In this document: positions 16,791-23,805 of the stretch, piece after piece | Layout of the letters: every line of letters begins with the position of its first letter | How positions within the stretch are numbered: the first letter of the stretch is position 1 | NCBI GenBank assembly: GCA_947259195.1 | Contig: CAMYLC010000138.1 | Span: 1 to 47,414 of the forward strand | DNA: 47,414 nt | From: Thermoanaerobaculia bacterium | GTDB lineage: Bacteria; Acidobacteriota; Thermoanaerobaculia; Multivoradales; JAHEKO01 | Direction of reading: 5' to 3' | Made by a program: the position numbers and the translations under genes | The notes under the pieces: model-generated | Database searches by the model: none | The model's input: only the letters and a program-made list of their open reading frames with translations | What the model was told of the DNA's origin: nothing

Positions 16791-18131
16791 TCAACCCGCG
16801 ATGCCCAGCATGATGTCCATGACATTCGAGTTGGTGGGTCCCGTCTTGACCAGGTCTCCCGACTTCTCGAACAGTGGATAGGCATCGTGGGTCTCGAGGG
16901 CTGTACAGGGATCCAGGCCCTGGCTCTGACTCCGGTCAACGGTGGTCCCATCAACCACCGCACCGGCAGCGTCTGTCGGGCCATCCGTGCCGTCGCTTCC
17001 ACAGCTAAGAACGGTGACCCCCACCTCTCCCCGAACCTCGAATGCGCTCGCCAGAGCAAATTGCTGATTGCGCCCTCCCCTGCCTGGAGAGCTTCCCAAC
17101 ATGACGGTCGGCTCACCCCCACCGATCAGGCAGACCCTCCGTTTCGGGGTCTGCTCGGCAATCTGCCCAAGACGCTGACAAAAAGCCTTGGCGGCTACAC
17201 CCACATCTCCGTCGATCGGCCGCTCGATAACCTCCGCCTGGAAGCCCATGGACTCCGCTTCGATTCTAGCCGCCTCCAGAGCCTGAGCATTCGAGGCGCA
17301 GATGCAGTGCGTGACCCGCCCAAAGGCAGCGTCACCCGGCTTGGGAGTCTCGGGAACCTTGCCCGCCATTCCATTCCACAAGTGGTATTGGATGGAAACA
17401 GGGATCTCCGTGCCGAGCCCATAGCGTTCGACAATCTCGAGAGCTTCACCGAAGGTCGTGGTGTCTGGCGCAAAGGGACCCGAAGCGATGGAGTCCAGCC
17501 GGTCACCGATGACATCCGAGATGAGGAGGACCAGCACCTGTGCCGGATGAGCCAATCTGGCCGCCCAGCCTGCCTTGATACTGGAGACGTGCTTTCGCAG
17601 TGCGTTCATCTCGTGGATGTCCGCCCCGCAGGCCAGCAACCGTCGGTTGAGGTCGATCTTCTCCTCCAGGGTAACGGGCGGGACCGGCAGCGGCCAGAGG
17701 GCCGAGCCACCACCCGAGATCAGCGCGATGACCAGGTCCCGTTCCGAGGCGCCCTTCAGGATCTCGACCACCTCCTTCGCCTGACTCATTCCCGCGGCGT
17801 CGGGCTCCGGATGCCCCGCCTCGGCGATCCGAATACGAGCGGGAGCAGTCTCCTCGGGCAGGGTATGGCCGTACTTGACCGCGACGAGCCCGGAGGAAAT
17901 CCGCTCGCCAACCAGCTCCTCCACAGCTCGAGCCATGGGTGCACCGGCCTTTCCACAGCCGACGACGTGAAGGCGGTCAACCTCCCGGAGATCGATCCGG
18001 ATCTCGCCACCACCCTGCTGGACTATCAGTGCATCGTCCTCACGCCCCAGGACCCGCTCGACGCAGTGATGCGGATCCACCGCCGCCAAGGCCGCTCTGA
18101 AGATCTGGAGAGCCGCGTCTTTCTGTGTCAT
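16791..18131 (-). CDS. Glycerate 2-kinase (GckA/TtuD type, MOFRL domain)
   Basis: The 446-residue product matches the DUF4147/MOFRL glycerate kinases, which phosphorylate D-glycerate to 2-phosphoglycerate in the cytoplasm. Visible landmarks are VVGCGKAGAPMARAVEE, AGHPEPDAAG, the nucleotide-site glycine run ALISGGGSALWPLP, and NALRKHVSSIKAG. Others are LISDVIGDRLDSIASGPFAPD and the C-terminal MOFRL region CLIGGGEPTV, GRGGRNQQFAL, SCGSDGTDGPTDAAGA and TGPTNSNVMD. All conserved blocks are present. The start at 18131 (MTQKDAALQIF) fits the family; upstream in-frame codons extend into non-homologous sequence, and the ribosome site is weak. It leads the minus-strand run kinase-TetR-amidohydrolase-aldolase-like and is divergent from the tandem lyase. 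Its role is likely glycerate salvage from serine, glyoxylate or tartrate breakdown. Confidence 0.92.
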   Translation of the reverse strand: MTQKDAALQIFRAALAAVDPHHCVERVLGREDDALIVQQGGGEIRIDLREVDRLHVVGCGKAGAPMARAVEELVGERISSGLVAVKYGHTLPEETAPARIRIAEAGHPEPDAAGMSQAKEVVEILKGASERDLVIALISGGGSALWPLPVPPVTLEEKIDLNRRLLACGADIHEMNALRKHVSSIKAGWAARLAHPAQVLVLLISDVIGDRLDSIASGPFAPDTTTFGEALEIVERYGLGTEIPVSIQYHLWNGMAGKVPETPKPGDAAFGRVTHCICASNAQALEAARIEAESMGFQAEVIERPIDGDVGVAAKAFCQRLGQIAEQTPKRRVCLIGGGEPTVMLGSSPGRGGRNQQFALASAFEVRGEVGVTVLSCGSDGTDGPTDAAGAVVDGTTVDRSQSQGLDPCTALETHDAYPLFEKSGDLVKTGPTNSNVMDIMLGIAG

Positions 18132-18235
18132 CGTTCGCAAGAAGAGCTGCTCAATGCACCGCCAGAGCAGAAGTTCCACTGGCCGCCCGATTGCCTTGAG
18201 GAGAGGGGCCCCTCTTCCGCTCCTCAAGAGAGAAT

Positions 18236-18256
18236 ATGACACCGACAGGTTGTCAT
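18236..18256. promoter_or_regulatory. Operator-like inverted repeat in the kinase/lyase divergent region
   Basis: ATGACA (18236-18241) and TGTCAT (18251-18256) are perfect inverted arms with a 9-base spacer; the spacer holds a further GACA facing the right arm. The repeat lies in the 336-base gene-free stretch 18132-18467 between the kinase and the divergent lyase. Size and symmetry suit a TetR-type operator, and a TetR gene is two genes away, but no direct link is shown. Apart from this repeat and the promoter and hairpins listed next, nothing else was recognised in the stretch. Confidence 0.3.
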
Positions 18257-18299
18257 TGCGATGATGTATGCACAAATCCGAATACGTGAACCGCGCAAC

Positions 18300-18326
18300 T
18301 TGCCGCCTCTTGCTGCATGCTAGAGT
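18300..18326 (+). promoter_or_regulatory. Candidate promoter for the tandem lyase
   Basis: TTGCCG (18300-18305), 15 bases, then TAGAGT (18321-18326), preceded by TGC as in an extended -10. Transcription would begin near 18333, at the foot of the first leader hairpin, which makes the assignment more attractive. The spacer is short, so confidence is low. Confidence 0.3.
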
Positions 18327-18332
18327 TGACCT

Positions 18333-18392
18333 GACGGGAATTGTGCTCCCGTCGGGCAGTAGAGGCACCCAAGCGGCCGGATTCTGGGCCGC
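18333..18392 (+). promoter_or_regulatory. Two tandem leader hairpins (possible attenuator) before the tandem lyase
   Basis: Hairpin 1: GACGGGA at 18333-18339 pairs perfectly with TCCCGTC at 18347-18353 (7 bp, 7-base loop). Hairpin 2: GCGGCC at 18373-18378 pairs with GGCCGC at 18387-18392 (6 bp, 8-base loop) and is followed by the T-rich CTTTCATTT. The second has the look of an intrinsic terminator placed about 75 bases before the coding start. That would suit transcription attenuation or a riboswitch-type leader. No known riboswitch consensus was recognised. The alternative is a terminator for an unseen upstream transcript. Confidence 0.4.
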
Positions 18393-18467
18393 CTTTCATT
18401 TCAGAGACGCTCGTCACCTTTCTCCGGGCCATAGCCGTGCCCGTGACGATCGCGGGAGGAAAATCTC

Positions 18468-21140
18468 ATGTTGAACAAGCTCGCCCACGAGCCGCACAAG
18501 ATCAAGACCATCCGACCGATCTCCTTTCCCACTCTCGAGGAACGCAAGAAGTTTCTGGCAGAGGCTCATTTCAACGTCTTCAACCTGACTCCCTCCCAGG
18601 TCGCGTTCGACATGTGCTCACTCGGCACGAGCGCCATGACTCAGGAGCAGCTATCGGGGCAGCTCATCGGTGACGAGGCTTACGCCGGGGCCCGGAACTT
18701 CGAGCGCCTGGAAAAGGCAGTCCACGAGGTCCTGGGACACACCTATATCTGCCCTACCCACAACGTCCTCGGGTGCGTCAAGCTGGTTACCGCCACCATG
18801 GTGCCCGCTGGCTCCCAGCTGCCGTCCAACGCCCGAACCCGGATCGACGTCCTGACCCCTCGTGATGTGGAGGTCCCCGACATCCGCGACCACAAGGCCG
18901 AGGTCTTCACCGGCAACGTGGACCTCGAACGGCTCGAGGAGCTTCTGCAAGCGGGGCAGGTCGCCATCGTGGGGCTGCAAGCATTTGGTGATGGGCAGCA
19001 TCCCTTCAGCCTGGAGAACCTCCGCGCCGTCCGGGCACTGGCCGACCGCTACGGCAAGCGTCTGGTGCTGGACGGTTCGAGGGTCATCGAGAATGCCTGG
19101 TACATCCAAAGACACGAGGCGGGGATGGCGGCTCGCTCCATCGCTGCCCTGGTCAAGGAGATCGCAAAGACCGCACACGTCTTTCAGATCGATGGGGCCC
19201 AGGACCCCAAGTGCCCCACCGGCGGCCTGCTGGCCACCGACAACCCCGAAGACCACGAGCACTTCATGAACGAAGTCGTGGTCTACGAGGGTCTGCACAC
19301 CTACGGCGGCATGGCGGGCAGAACCATGGAGGTTTTCGCCCGCGGCCTCGAAGAGATGTGCCTGGAGGAAGAGGTGCAATGGGTCATGCAACAGACCGAG
19401 CACTTCAACGACCGCCTGCGCGAGGCCGGCGTGCCGGTGGAGAGGGGCTGCGACGGCGCCTATATCCTGGCTGATGACTTCCTCCCACATCTGGAGGCCT
19501 ATCAGCAGGACGCCTTTTCAGCCGCCCTCTACGAGATGTCCGGCATTCGGGCCTTGGCACATGGTCTTGTTGGACGCGACAACCAGGTACCGGTCCAGAT
19601 TCCCAGGCTCGCCATGACCACCCGCCAACTGGAACAAGTGGCCGATGCCATCATCAGTCTCTACAAGCAACGAGACCGCGTGCCACCCTTGGAGCTGCTC
19701 AAGGAGGGGACCTGGAGGGACGAGATGCAGTATCGCTGGGTCTACTCCGACCTCGAGCCCTTCGAGTTCGAGACCTATCCATTCGTCATCCACACCATCG
19801 AGCGGATCGCGACCCTCAGTCGCGAGGAGCGCCGCAAGGCCATAGCGGAGGCAGGCTACAACACCTTTCTCCTGCGCTCGGCCGACGTCACTATCGATCT
19901 GCTCACCGACTCCGGCACCTCGGCCATGAGCACCGACCAGTGGGCCGCCTACGACGCGGCGCGCGCTACTCCCACGACGTCGGACGAATACATGAATCTT
20001 GTGGAGGTGCTGCGCGAGGCCACTGGCTACGAGTACATCATCCCGACCCATCAGGGACGTGCCGCCGAACAGATCCTCTCCGAGGTCATGATCGAGCCCG
20101 GCCAGCTGGTGCCTGGAAACATGTACTTCACCACGACGAAGCTCCACCAGGAGATGGCCGGTGGAATCTTCGCCGACGTCATCGTCGATGAGGCCCACGA
20201 CCCCGACAGCGACTTTCCCTGGAAGGGCAACATCGACATGGCCAAGCTGGAGGCTCTTGTCGATGAGCATGGCGCCAAGAAGATCTCCTACATCTCTTTC
20301 GAACACTCGGTCAACATGGCAGGCGGGCAGCCGGTCTCGATGGAGAACATGAGGGAGGTCTACGCATACTGCTCCAATCACCACATCCCGGTGTTCTTCG
20401 ATGCCACGCGGATGGCCGAGAACGCCTTCATGATCCAGCAGCGAGATCCGCACTACGCAAAGACCAAGATTCGCGACATCCTCCGCGAAATGCTGCTCTA
20501 CGGAGACGGCTGCACGGTCTCCGGCAAGAAGGACTTCCTGATCAATATCGGCGGCCTCCTGGCCTACCGGGACAACGCCGAGTGGGCCAAGAAGTCCCTG
20601 GATCTCCTCCGCGTCTACGAGGGCAACATCACCGACGGTGGCCTCGCAGCCGGAGATCTGGCGGCCATCGCCCGGGGTGTCGAGGAGATGCTCGACGACC
20701 GCTACATCCGAGCCCGCGTGCGGCAGACCGCGGCCCTCGGTCAGATGCTTCTGGATGCCGGCGTGCCCATCGTCACGCCCCCGGGAAGCCACGCTATCTT
20801 CCTCGATGCCAAGCGCTTTCTGCCCCATATCGACCAGGACGAGTATCCGTCGCAGCGCCTGGCAGCTGCGATCTACGTTGAGACCGGTGTGCGGGCCATG
20901 GAGCGGGGTAACGTCTCCAAGGGGCGCGATCCCAACACCGGCGAGAACTACCGCCCTCCACTGGAGCTCGTGCGGCTGACCATTCCCCGTCGGGTCTATA
21001 CCCGCGACCACATGCGGGCCGTAGCTGATGGAATCATCCGGCTCTACGAGCGTCGGGACGAGATCCGTGGTCTACGCTTCGTCTACGAGCCGGAGAAGCT
21101 GCGCTTCTTCCAGGGTCGCTTCGAGCTGGTGGGTGAATGA
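18468..21140 (+). CDS. Tandem tyrosine phenol-lyase/tryptophanase-family protein, two fused lyase domains
   Basis: The 890-residue cytoplasmic protein is about twice the usual 456-470 and consists of two homologous halves (about 1-415 and 430-890). The C-half is very like tyrosine phenol-lyase (tyrosine to phenol, pyruvate and ammonia). It keeps QGR with Arg531, Thr555 (MYFTTTKLHQE), Asn616, Asp645-Arg648 (FFDATR), Schiff-base Lys688 (TVSGKKDF), Arg813 (MERG) and Phe880-Phe881 (LRFFQGRF). By my alignment Arg813 and the Phe pair favour tyrosine-type over tryptophan-type specificity. The N-half has lost the PLP lysine (Gln245, IDGAQDP) and the phosphate-binding QGR (NVL), but keeps Tyr72 (GDEAYAG) and Tyr279 (EGLHTYGGMAGR). 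Those are the tyrosines the partner subunit donates in the family. The C-half has Pro502 and Asp723 at these positions. GGAGG precedes the ATG. The enzyme is probably an intramolecular pseudo-dimer with one working site. Confidence 0.9.
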   Translation: MLNKLAHEPHKIKTIRPISFPTLEERKKFLAEAHFNVFNLTPSQVAFDMCSLGTSAMTQEQLSGQLIGDEAYAGARNFERLEKAVHEVLGHTYICPTHNVLGCVKLVTATMVPAGSQLPSNARTRIDVLTPRDVEVPDIRDHKAEVFTGNVDLERLEELLQAGQVAIVGLQAFGDGQHPFSLENLRAVRALADRYGKRLVLDGSRVIENAWYIQRHEAGMAARSIAALVKEIAKTAHVFQIDGAQDPKCPTGGLLATDNPEDHEHFMNEVVVYEGLHTYGGMAGRTMEVFARGLEEMCLEEEVQWVMQQTEHFNDRLREAGVPVERGCDGAYILADDFLPHLEAYQQDAFSAALYEMSGIRALAHGLVGRDNQVPVQIPRLAMTTRQLEQVADAIISLYKQRDRVPPLELLKEGTWRDEMQYRWVYSDLEPFEFETYPFVIHTIERIATLSREERRKAIAEAGYNTFLLRSADVTIDLLTDSGTSAMSTDQWAAYDAARATPTTSDEYMNLVEVLREATGYEYIIPTHQGRAAEQILSEVMIEPGQLVPGNMYFTTTKLHQEMAGGIFADVIVDEAHDPDSDFPWKGNIDMAKLEALVDEHGAKKISYISFEHSVNMAGGQPVSMENMREVYAYCSNHHIPVFFDATRMAENAFMIQQRDPHYAKTKIRDILREMLLYGDGCTVSGKKDFLINIGGLLAYRDNAEWAKKSLDLLRVYEGNITDGGLAAGDLAAIARGVEEMLDDRYIRARVRQTAALGQMLLDAGVPIVTPPGSHAIFLDAKRFLPHIDQDEYPSQRLAAAIYVETGVRAMERGNVSKGRDPNTGENYRPPLELVRLTIPRRVYTRDHMRAVADGIIRLYERRDEIRGLRFVYEPEKLRFFQGRFELVGE

Positions 21141-21158
21141 CCATCTCGGTCAAGAGCC

Positions 21159-21185
21159 GGGCCGACGTCAACGCTCACTCGGCCC
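21159..21185. terminator. Convergent-gene terminator hairpin
   Basis: GGGCCGA (21159-21165) and TCGGCCC (21179-21185) form a 7-bp perfect stem with a 13-base loop, followed by TTCCTCCTT. It lies 19 bases after the lyase stop, between it and the convergent sulfatase-fold gene. The T-tract is imperfect. Confidence 0.4.
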
Positions 21186-21230
21186 TTCCTCCTTGAAGAC
21201 AAACTGGCCCACTTTTCGGGTGGCTGCAGC

Positions 21231-22604
21231 CTACTCCAGATAGCCCAGGGCTTTGAGCTGCTCGGTCTGTTCGGCATCGAGAACCACGCTTTCAGCCTCA
21301 CTAGCCGTCCTCGTGCTCTCGCGCCAGCGCCGAACTTCCTCCATGAGCTCTTGGAGGAGCTCTACCCTCTCTCCGGCCAGGTCGTGCTTCTCGGCTGGAT
21401 CGGTGCTCAGGTCGTAGAGCCGCCACTTGTCGTCGTCATTCAGATCGACGATGGCTTTGTGACCCTTGTAGATCACTGCCTGCAGGTTGTTGTTCCGCGA
21501 GGTCTCACTGAAGACCGGTCGCACTTCGGCCGCCGAAAAAAGGCTGGCACCGGAGATCGGGTGCTCCACGTCGACACCCAGGATCTCGGTGATGGTGGGA
21601 AACACATCGATAAGCCCGACCTGCCTGTCTTCCACACGGCCCGACCTGCTCTGCGGCAGCTTGAAGAGCAGGGGTACATGGATCACTTCTTCGTAGAGCG
21701 AGTGGGCGTGCTTCCAGCCACCATGATCCAGAAACTCCTCTCCGTGGTCGGCGGTGAAGACGATCAGGGCCTCGTCGAACAGATCCTGATCCCTCAGGAA
21801 CTGGAGCAACCTTCCGATGTAGTGATCGGTAAAGCCCACTTCCGAGTCATAGGAGTCGAACAGTTGCCCCGATTCCGGTCCCGCTGTCTCGACCTTCGTG
21901 CCGAGGTCACCTTGGCTGGCCTCGGTCTCTCCGGACCGTACCTCTTCTTCGGCGTCGGTGAAGTCGAAATCCGCATGACTGTTGTAGTGGAAGTGGGGGT
22001 CGAAGTAGTGCACGAAAAGAAGGAAGGGGCGGGACCTGTCCCGGCTCTTCAACATCTTGATCGCTGCTCTTGTCACTTCAGGCGAAGTGATGCTCATGAG
22101 TCCGCTGACGTTCTCGTCCTCGAAACGACTGAATCCCTGATCGAAGTTCCACCGCCTACTCAGGAAACTGCTGGCGACTACGCCGAACGTCTCGTATCCC
22201 TTGTCTCGGAGCAGCTCGGGGAGCAGAATCGCCTGATCTGGGACCTTGTTGGGCTCGGTTTCGATACCGAGCTCGTGCGGGTAGAGTGAGGTCAAAAGGG
22301 AGGCTGTGGAGGGCGTCGTCCAGGGAGCCTGGCTCGTGGCACGGGAGAATCGGATCGACTGACTGGCCAACTCATCGATGTGCGGAGAGGTATCCCGAAC
22401 CTGCCCCCAGGCACCGAGGCGATCCGGACGTAGGGTGTCGACCACAATCATGACCACGTTCGGCGCCCCCGGTGGAGATGCCACGACAGCCGAGCTCGTC
22501 TGGCTATCTCTCCCACAGCCGGCGAGAATCACTGCTGCTAGCAACCAAGCACTGGTGGCATGCTTCCGGAGATCTGGCACGAATCGTAGACTAGCGGATA
22601 GCAT
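21231..22604 (-). CDS. Sulfatase-fold (alkaline phosphatase superfamily) lipoprotein
   Basis: The 457-residue product has a lipoprotein signal with lipobox AVILAGC (acyl Cys30). A sulfatase/alkaline-phosphatase-superfamily domain follows: NVVMIVVDTLRPDRLGAW with the metal ligand Asp56, TADHGEEFLDHGGWKHAH near the middle, and VPLLFKLP. The position of the formylglycine cysteine in CxPSR reads Thr96-Thr-Pro-Ser-Thr100 (APWTTPSTASLLTSLYP). The protein therefore lacks both the Cys and the Arg of type I sulfatases and would use a threonine nucleophile, as in phosphotransfer and phosphodiesterase members. The substrate is unknown. The ATG at 22604 has GGAAG seven bases upstream and starts the signal; an adjacent TTG is not needed. 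It faces away from QueD across a 57-base gap containing a palindrome. Confidence 0.85.
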   Translation of the reverse strand: MLSASLRFVPDLRKHATSAWLLAAVILAGCGRDSQTSSAVVASPPGAPNVVMIVVDTLRPDRLGAWGQVRDTSPHIDELASQSIRFSRATSQAPWTTPSTASLLTSLYPHELGIETEPNKVPDQAILLPELLRDKGYETFGVVASSFLSRRWNFDQGFSRFEDENVSGLMSITSPEVTRAAIKMLKSRDRSRPFLLFVHYFDPHFHYNSHADFDFTDAEEEVRSGETEASQGDLGTKVETAGPESGQLFDSYDSEVGFTDHYIGRLLQFLRDQDLFDEALIVFTADHGEEFLDHGGWKHAHSLYEEVIHVPLLFKLPQSRSGRVEDRQVGLIDVFPTITEILGVDVEHPISGASLFSAAEVRPVFSETSRNNNLQAVIYKGHKAIVDLNDDDKWRLYDLSTDPAEKHDLAGERVELLQELMEEVRRWRESTRTASEAESVVLDAEQTEQLKALGYLE

Positions 22605-22632
22605 CAACTTCCGCCATGAAGCCTGGTGGGCG

Positions 22633-22648
22633 TCGAATCTGGATTCGA
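22633..22648. promoter_or_regulatory. 16-base palindrome between divergent sulfatase and QueD genes
   Basis: TCGAATC (22633-22639), TG, GATTCGA (22642-22648): perfect 7-base arms with a 2-base centre. The spacer is too short for an RNA hairpin, so a dimeric DNA-binding protein is the natural reader. It lies in the 57-base divergent gap, 13 bases before the QueD start and just upstream of its GAGGGG ribosome site. The related palindrome GATTCGAATC at 41847-41856, upstream of the second beta-helix gene, uses the same heptamer. Confidence 0.35.
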
Positions 22649-22661
22649 GGGGACCCTATTC

Positions 22662-23021
22662 ATGTTCCGAATCAGCAAGCAGTTTCACTTCTCTGCAGCG
22701 CACCAGCTGGATCTCCTGCCCGACGATCACCCATGCAGCCGGCTGCATGGCCACAACTACATCGTGGAGGCCGTACTGGAGAGCGAGGAGCTCGACCAGC
22801 GGGGTTTCGTCGTGGACTACAACGAGCTCGAACCGATCAAGACCTTTATCAATGAGAACCTCGATCACCTCAACCTCAACGACGTGCTGCCCTACGCCAC
22901 AACAGCCGAGAACATTGCCCGCTTCCTCTACGAGAAATTCAAGCCCGTCTTCCCAGCCCTGGCCAAGATGCGGGTCAGCGAATCGCCGAGAACCTGGGCC
23001 GAGTACGAAGGGAGCTCCTAG
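22662..23021 (+). CDS. queD: 6-pyruvoyl-tetrahydropterin synthase/QueD-like protein
   Basis: The 119-residue protein belongs to the T-fold PTPS/QueD family, which in bacteria usually makes 6-carboxy-5,6,7,8-tetrahydropterin from dihydroneopterin triphosphate for queuosine and other 7-deazapurines. Zinc ligands are His14 (FHFSAAHQL), His29 and His31 (LHGHNY). The catalytic cysteine is Cys25 (DHPCSRLHGH), the Asp-His pair is Asp69-His70 (NLDHLNLND), and Glu107 sits in the pterin pocket (SESPRTWAEYEGS). All required residues are present at the normal length. GAGGGG lies about 9 bases before the ATG. No other queuosine gene is adjacent, so the exact pathway (queuosine or a folate-type PTPS role) is not fixed. 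Confidence 0.88.
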   Translation: MFRISKQFHFSAAHQLDLLPDDHPCSRLHGHNYIVEAVLESEELDQRGFVVDYNELEPIKTFINENLDHLNLNDVLPYATTAENIARFLYEKFKPVFPALAKMRVSESPRTWAEYEGSS

Positions 23022-23055
23022 GAGATCCGACCTTCAGAATCTCAGGAGGTACTGA

Positions 23056-23634
23056 TTGCGTCTCTTTTTTGCCACGTTCCTGAGCCTAGAGAATGTGGCT
23101 GCCTATCAGGCTTTCGTCGATCGACTGATTAGCGAGGTGCCCGATTCCCTGCGTCCGATTCCACCTGCGTCCCATCATCTGACGCTTGCCTTCCTTGGAG
23201 AGCTTTCGGAAGGTGATGTCGAGAACTGCAGAGCTGGTTTCACGGCCGCGGAGGAACTTGCAGCCTTCTCCTTCTCCCTTGAACCGCCTCGGATTCTCAT
23301 GGGCCGCGGTCAACCCAGGTTGATCTGTGCTGATGTGGGTGTCGGAAGGAAGCAAGTGTCTGAGGCACAGGCAGCTCTCGTGGCGCACCTAGGCAGGAGC
23401 CTGCCCTCGCTCAAGGTTCGGCCAAAGCCGCCGCACGTCAATCTTGCGAGATTCAAGAAGAATGCCCGCCGTTCCAAGGCAGCGAGAGTCGAAGGGGCGA
23501 TGACCAGGCACTACGACGACTCCCATGCCTGGGTTGATCGGTTCGCGGAGATTCACCTGGTCAAGAGCTCGTTGACCCCTGCGGGCCCGATCTACGAGAC
23601 CGTGCAGAAAGCCCAACTGCAAACAGGTCAATGA
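23056..23634 (+). CDS. thpR: RNA 2',3'-cyclic phosphodiesterase (ThpR/LigT family)
   Basis: The 192-residue protein is a 2H-phosphoesterase that opens 2',3'-cyclic phosphate ends of RNA. The first signature is intact at His41-Leu-Thr43-Leu (SHHLTLAFLGE). The second reads His127-Val-Asn129-Leu (PPHVNLARF) instead of HxT, a conservative but unusual change in the catalytic pair. FFATFLS at the N-terminus and IHLVKSSLTPAGPIYE at the C-terminus match the family. The start is TTG at 23056 with a perfect AGGAGGT; no better start exists in frame. It follows QueD by 34 bases and is probably co-transcribed with it. Confidence 0.87.
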   Translation: MRLFFATFLSLENVAAYQAFVDRLISEVPDSLRPIPPASHHLTLAFLGELSEGDVENCRAGFTAAEELAAFSFSLEPPRILMGRGQPRLICADVGVGRKQVSEAQAALVAHLGRSLPSLKVRPKPPHVNLARFKKNARRSKAARVEGAMTRHYDDSHAWVDRFAEIHLVKSSLTPAGPIYETVQKAQLQTGQ

Positions 23635-23805
23635 ATCCAACATCGCCATTCAGCGAAAGCCGGCTCTGAACGCACAACCCTCTGTTTGGGTTCCGCGTCT
23701 CGAGCAACAGGCTCCAGACCTTGCGGACTGGATTCGGTCGAGAGTTGGATTCCTGGTAGGGTGCGGCCTCCAAATGGAGGCTGACGCACTTTCGAGAATC
23801 GAAAC

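Noticed and set aside
16401..18239. A 612-codon plus-strand frame opposite TetR and glycerate kinase
   Set aside because: Both minus-strand genes carry full sets of conserved motifs; the antisense product resembles nothing and lacks a ribosome site.
18468..19760. Lys248 in the N-half (DPKCPTGG) as a substitute PLP lysine
   Set aside because: It is three residues out of register with the conserved lysine, and the phosphate-binding QGR and Asn are also lost, so a functional PLP site in the N-half is unlikely.
19700..19790. The double-length lyase as an artefact of a missed stop or assembly join of two genes
   Set aside because: The linker reads through without interruption, the halves are only distantly similar, and their losses are complementary, which does not fit a recent duplication or misassembly.
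19518..21011. A 497-codon minus-strand frame opposite the C-half of the tandem lyase
   Set aside because: The lyase reads through with family motifs along its whole length; the antisense frame has none.
14663..22430. A 13-base match between the period-32 repeat and the sulfatase-fold gene (CCAGGCACCGAGG)
   Set aside because: The second copy is in coding sequence that reads normally for its family; chance similarity in high-GC DNA is the simpler view.
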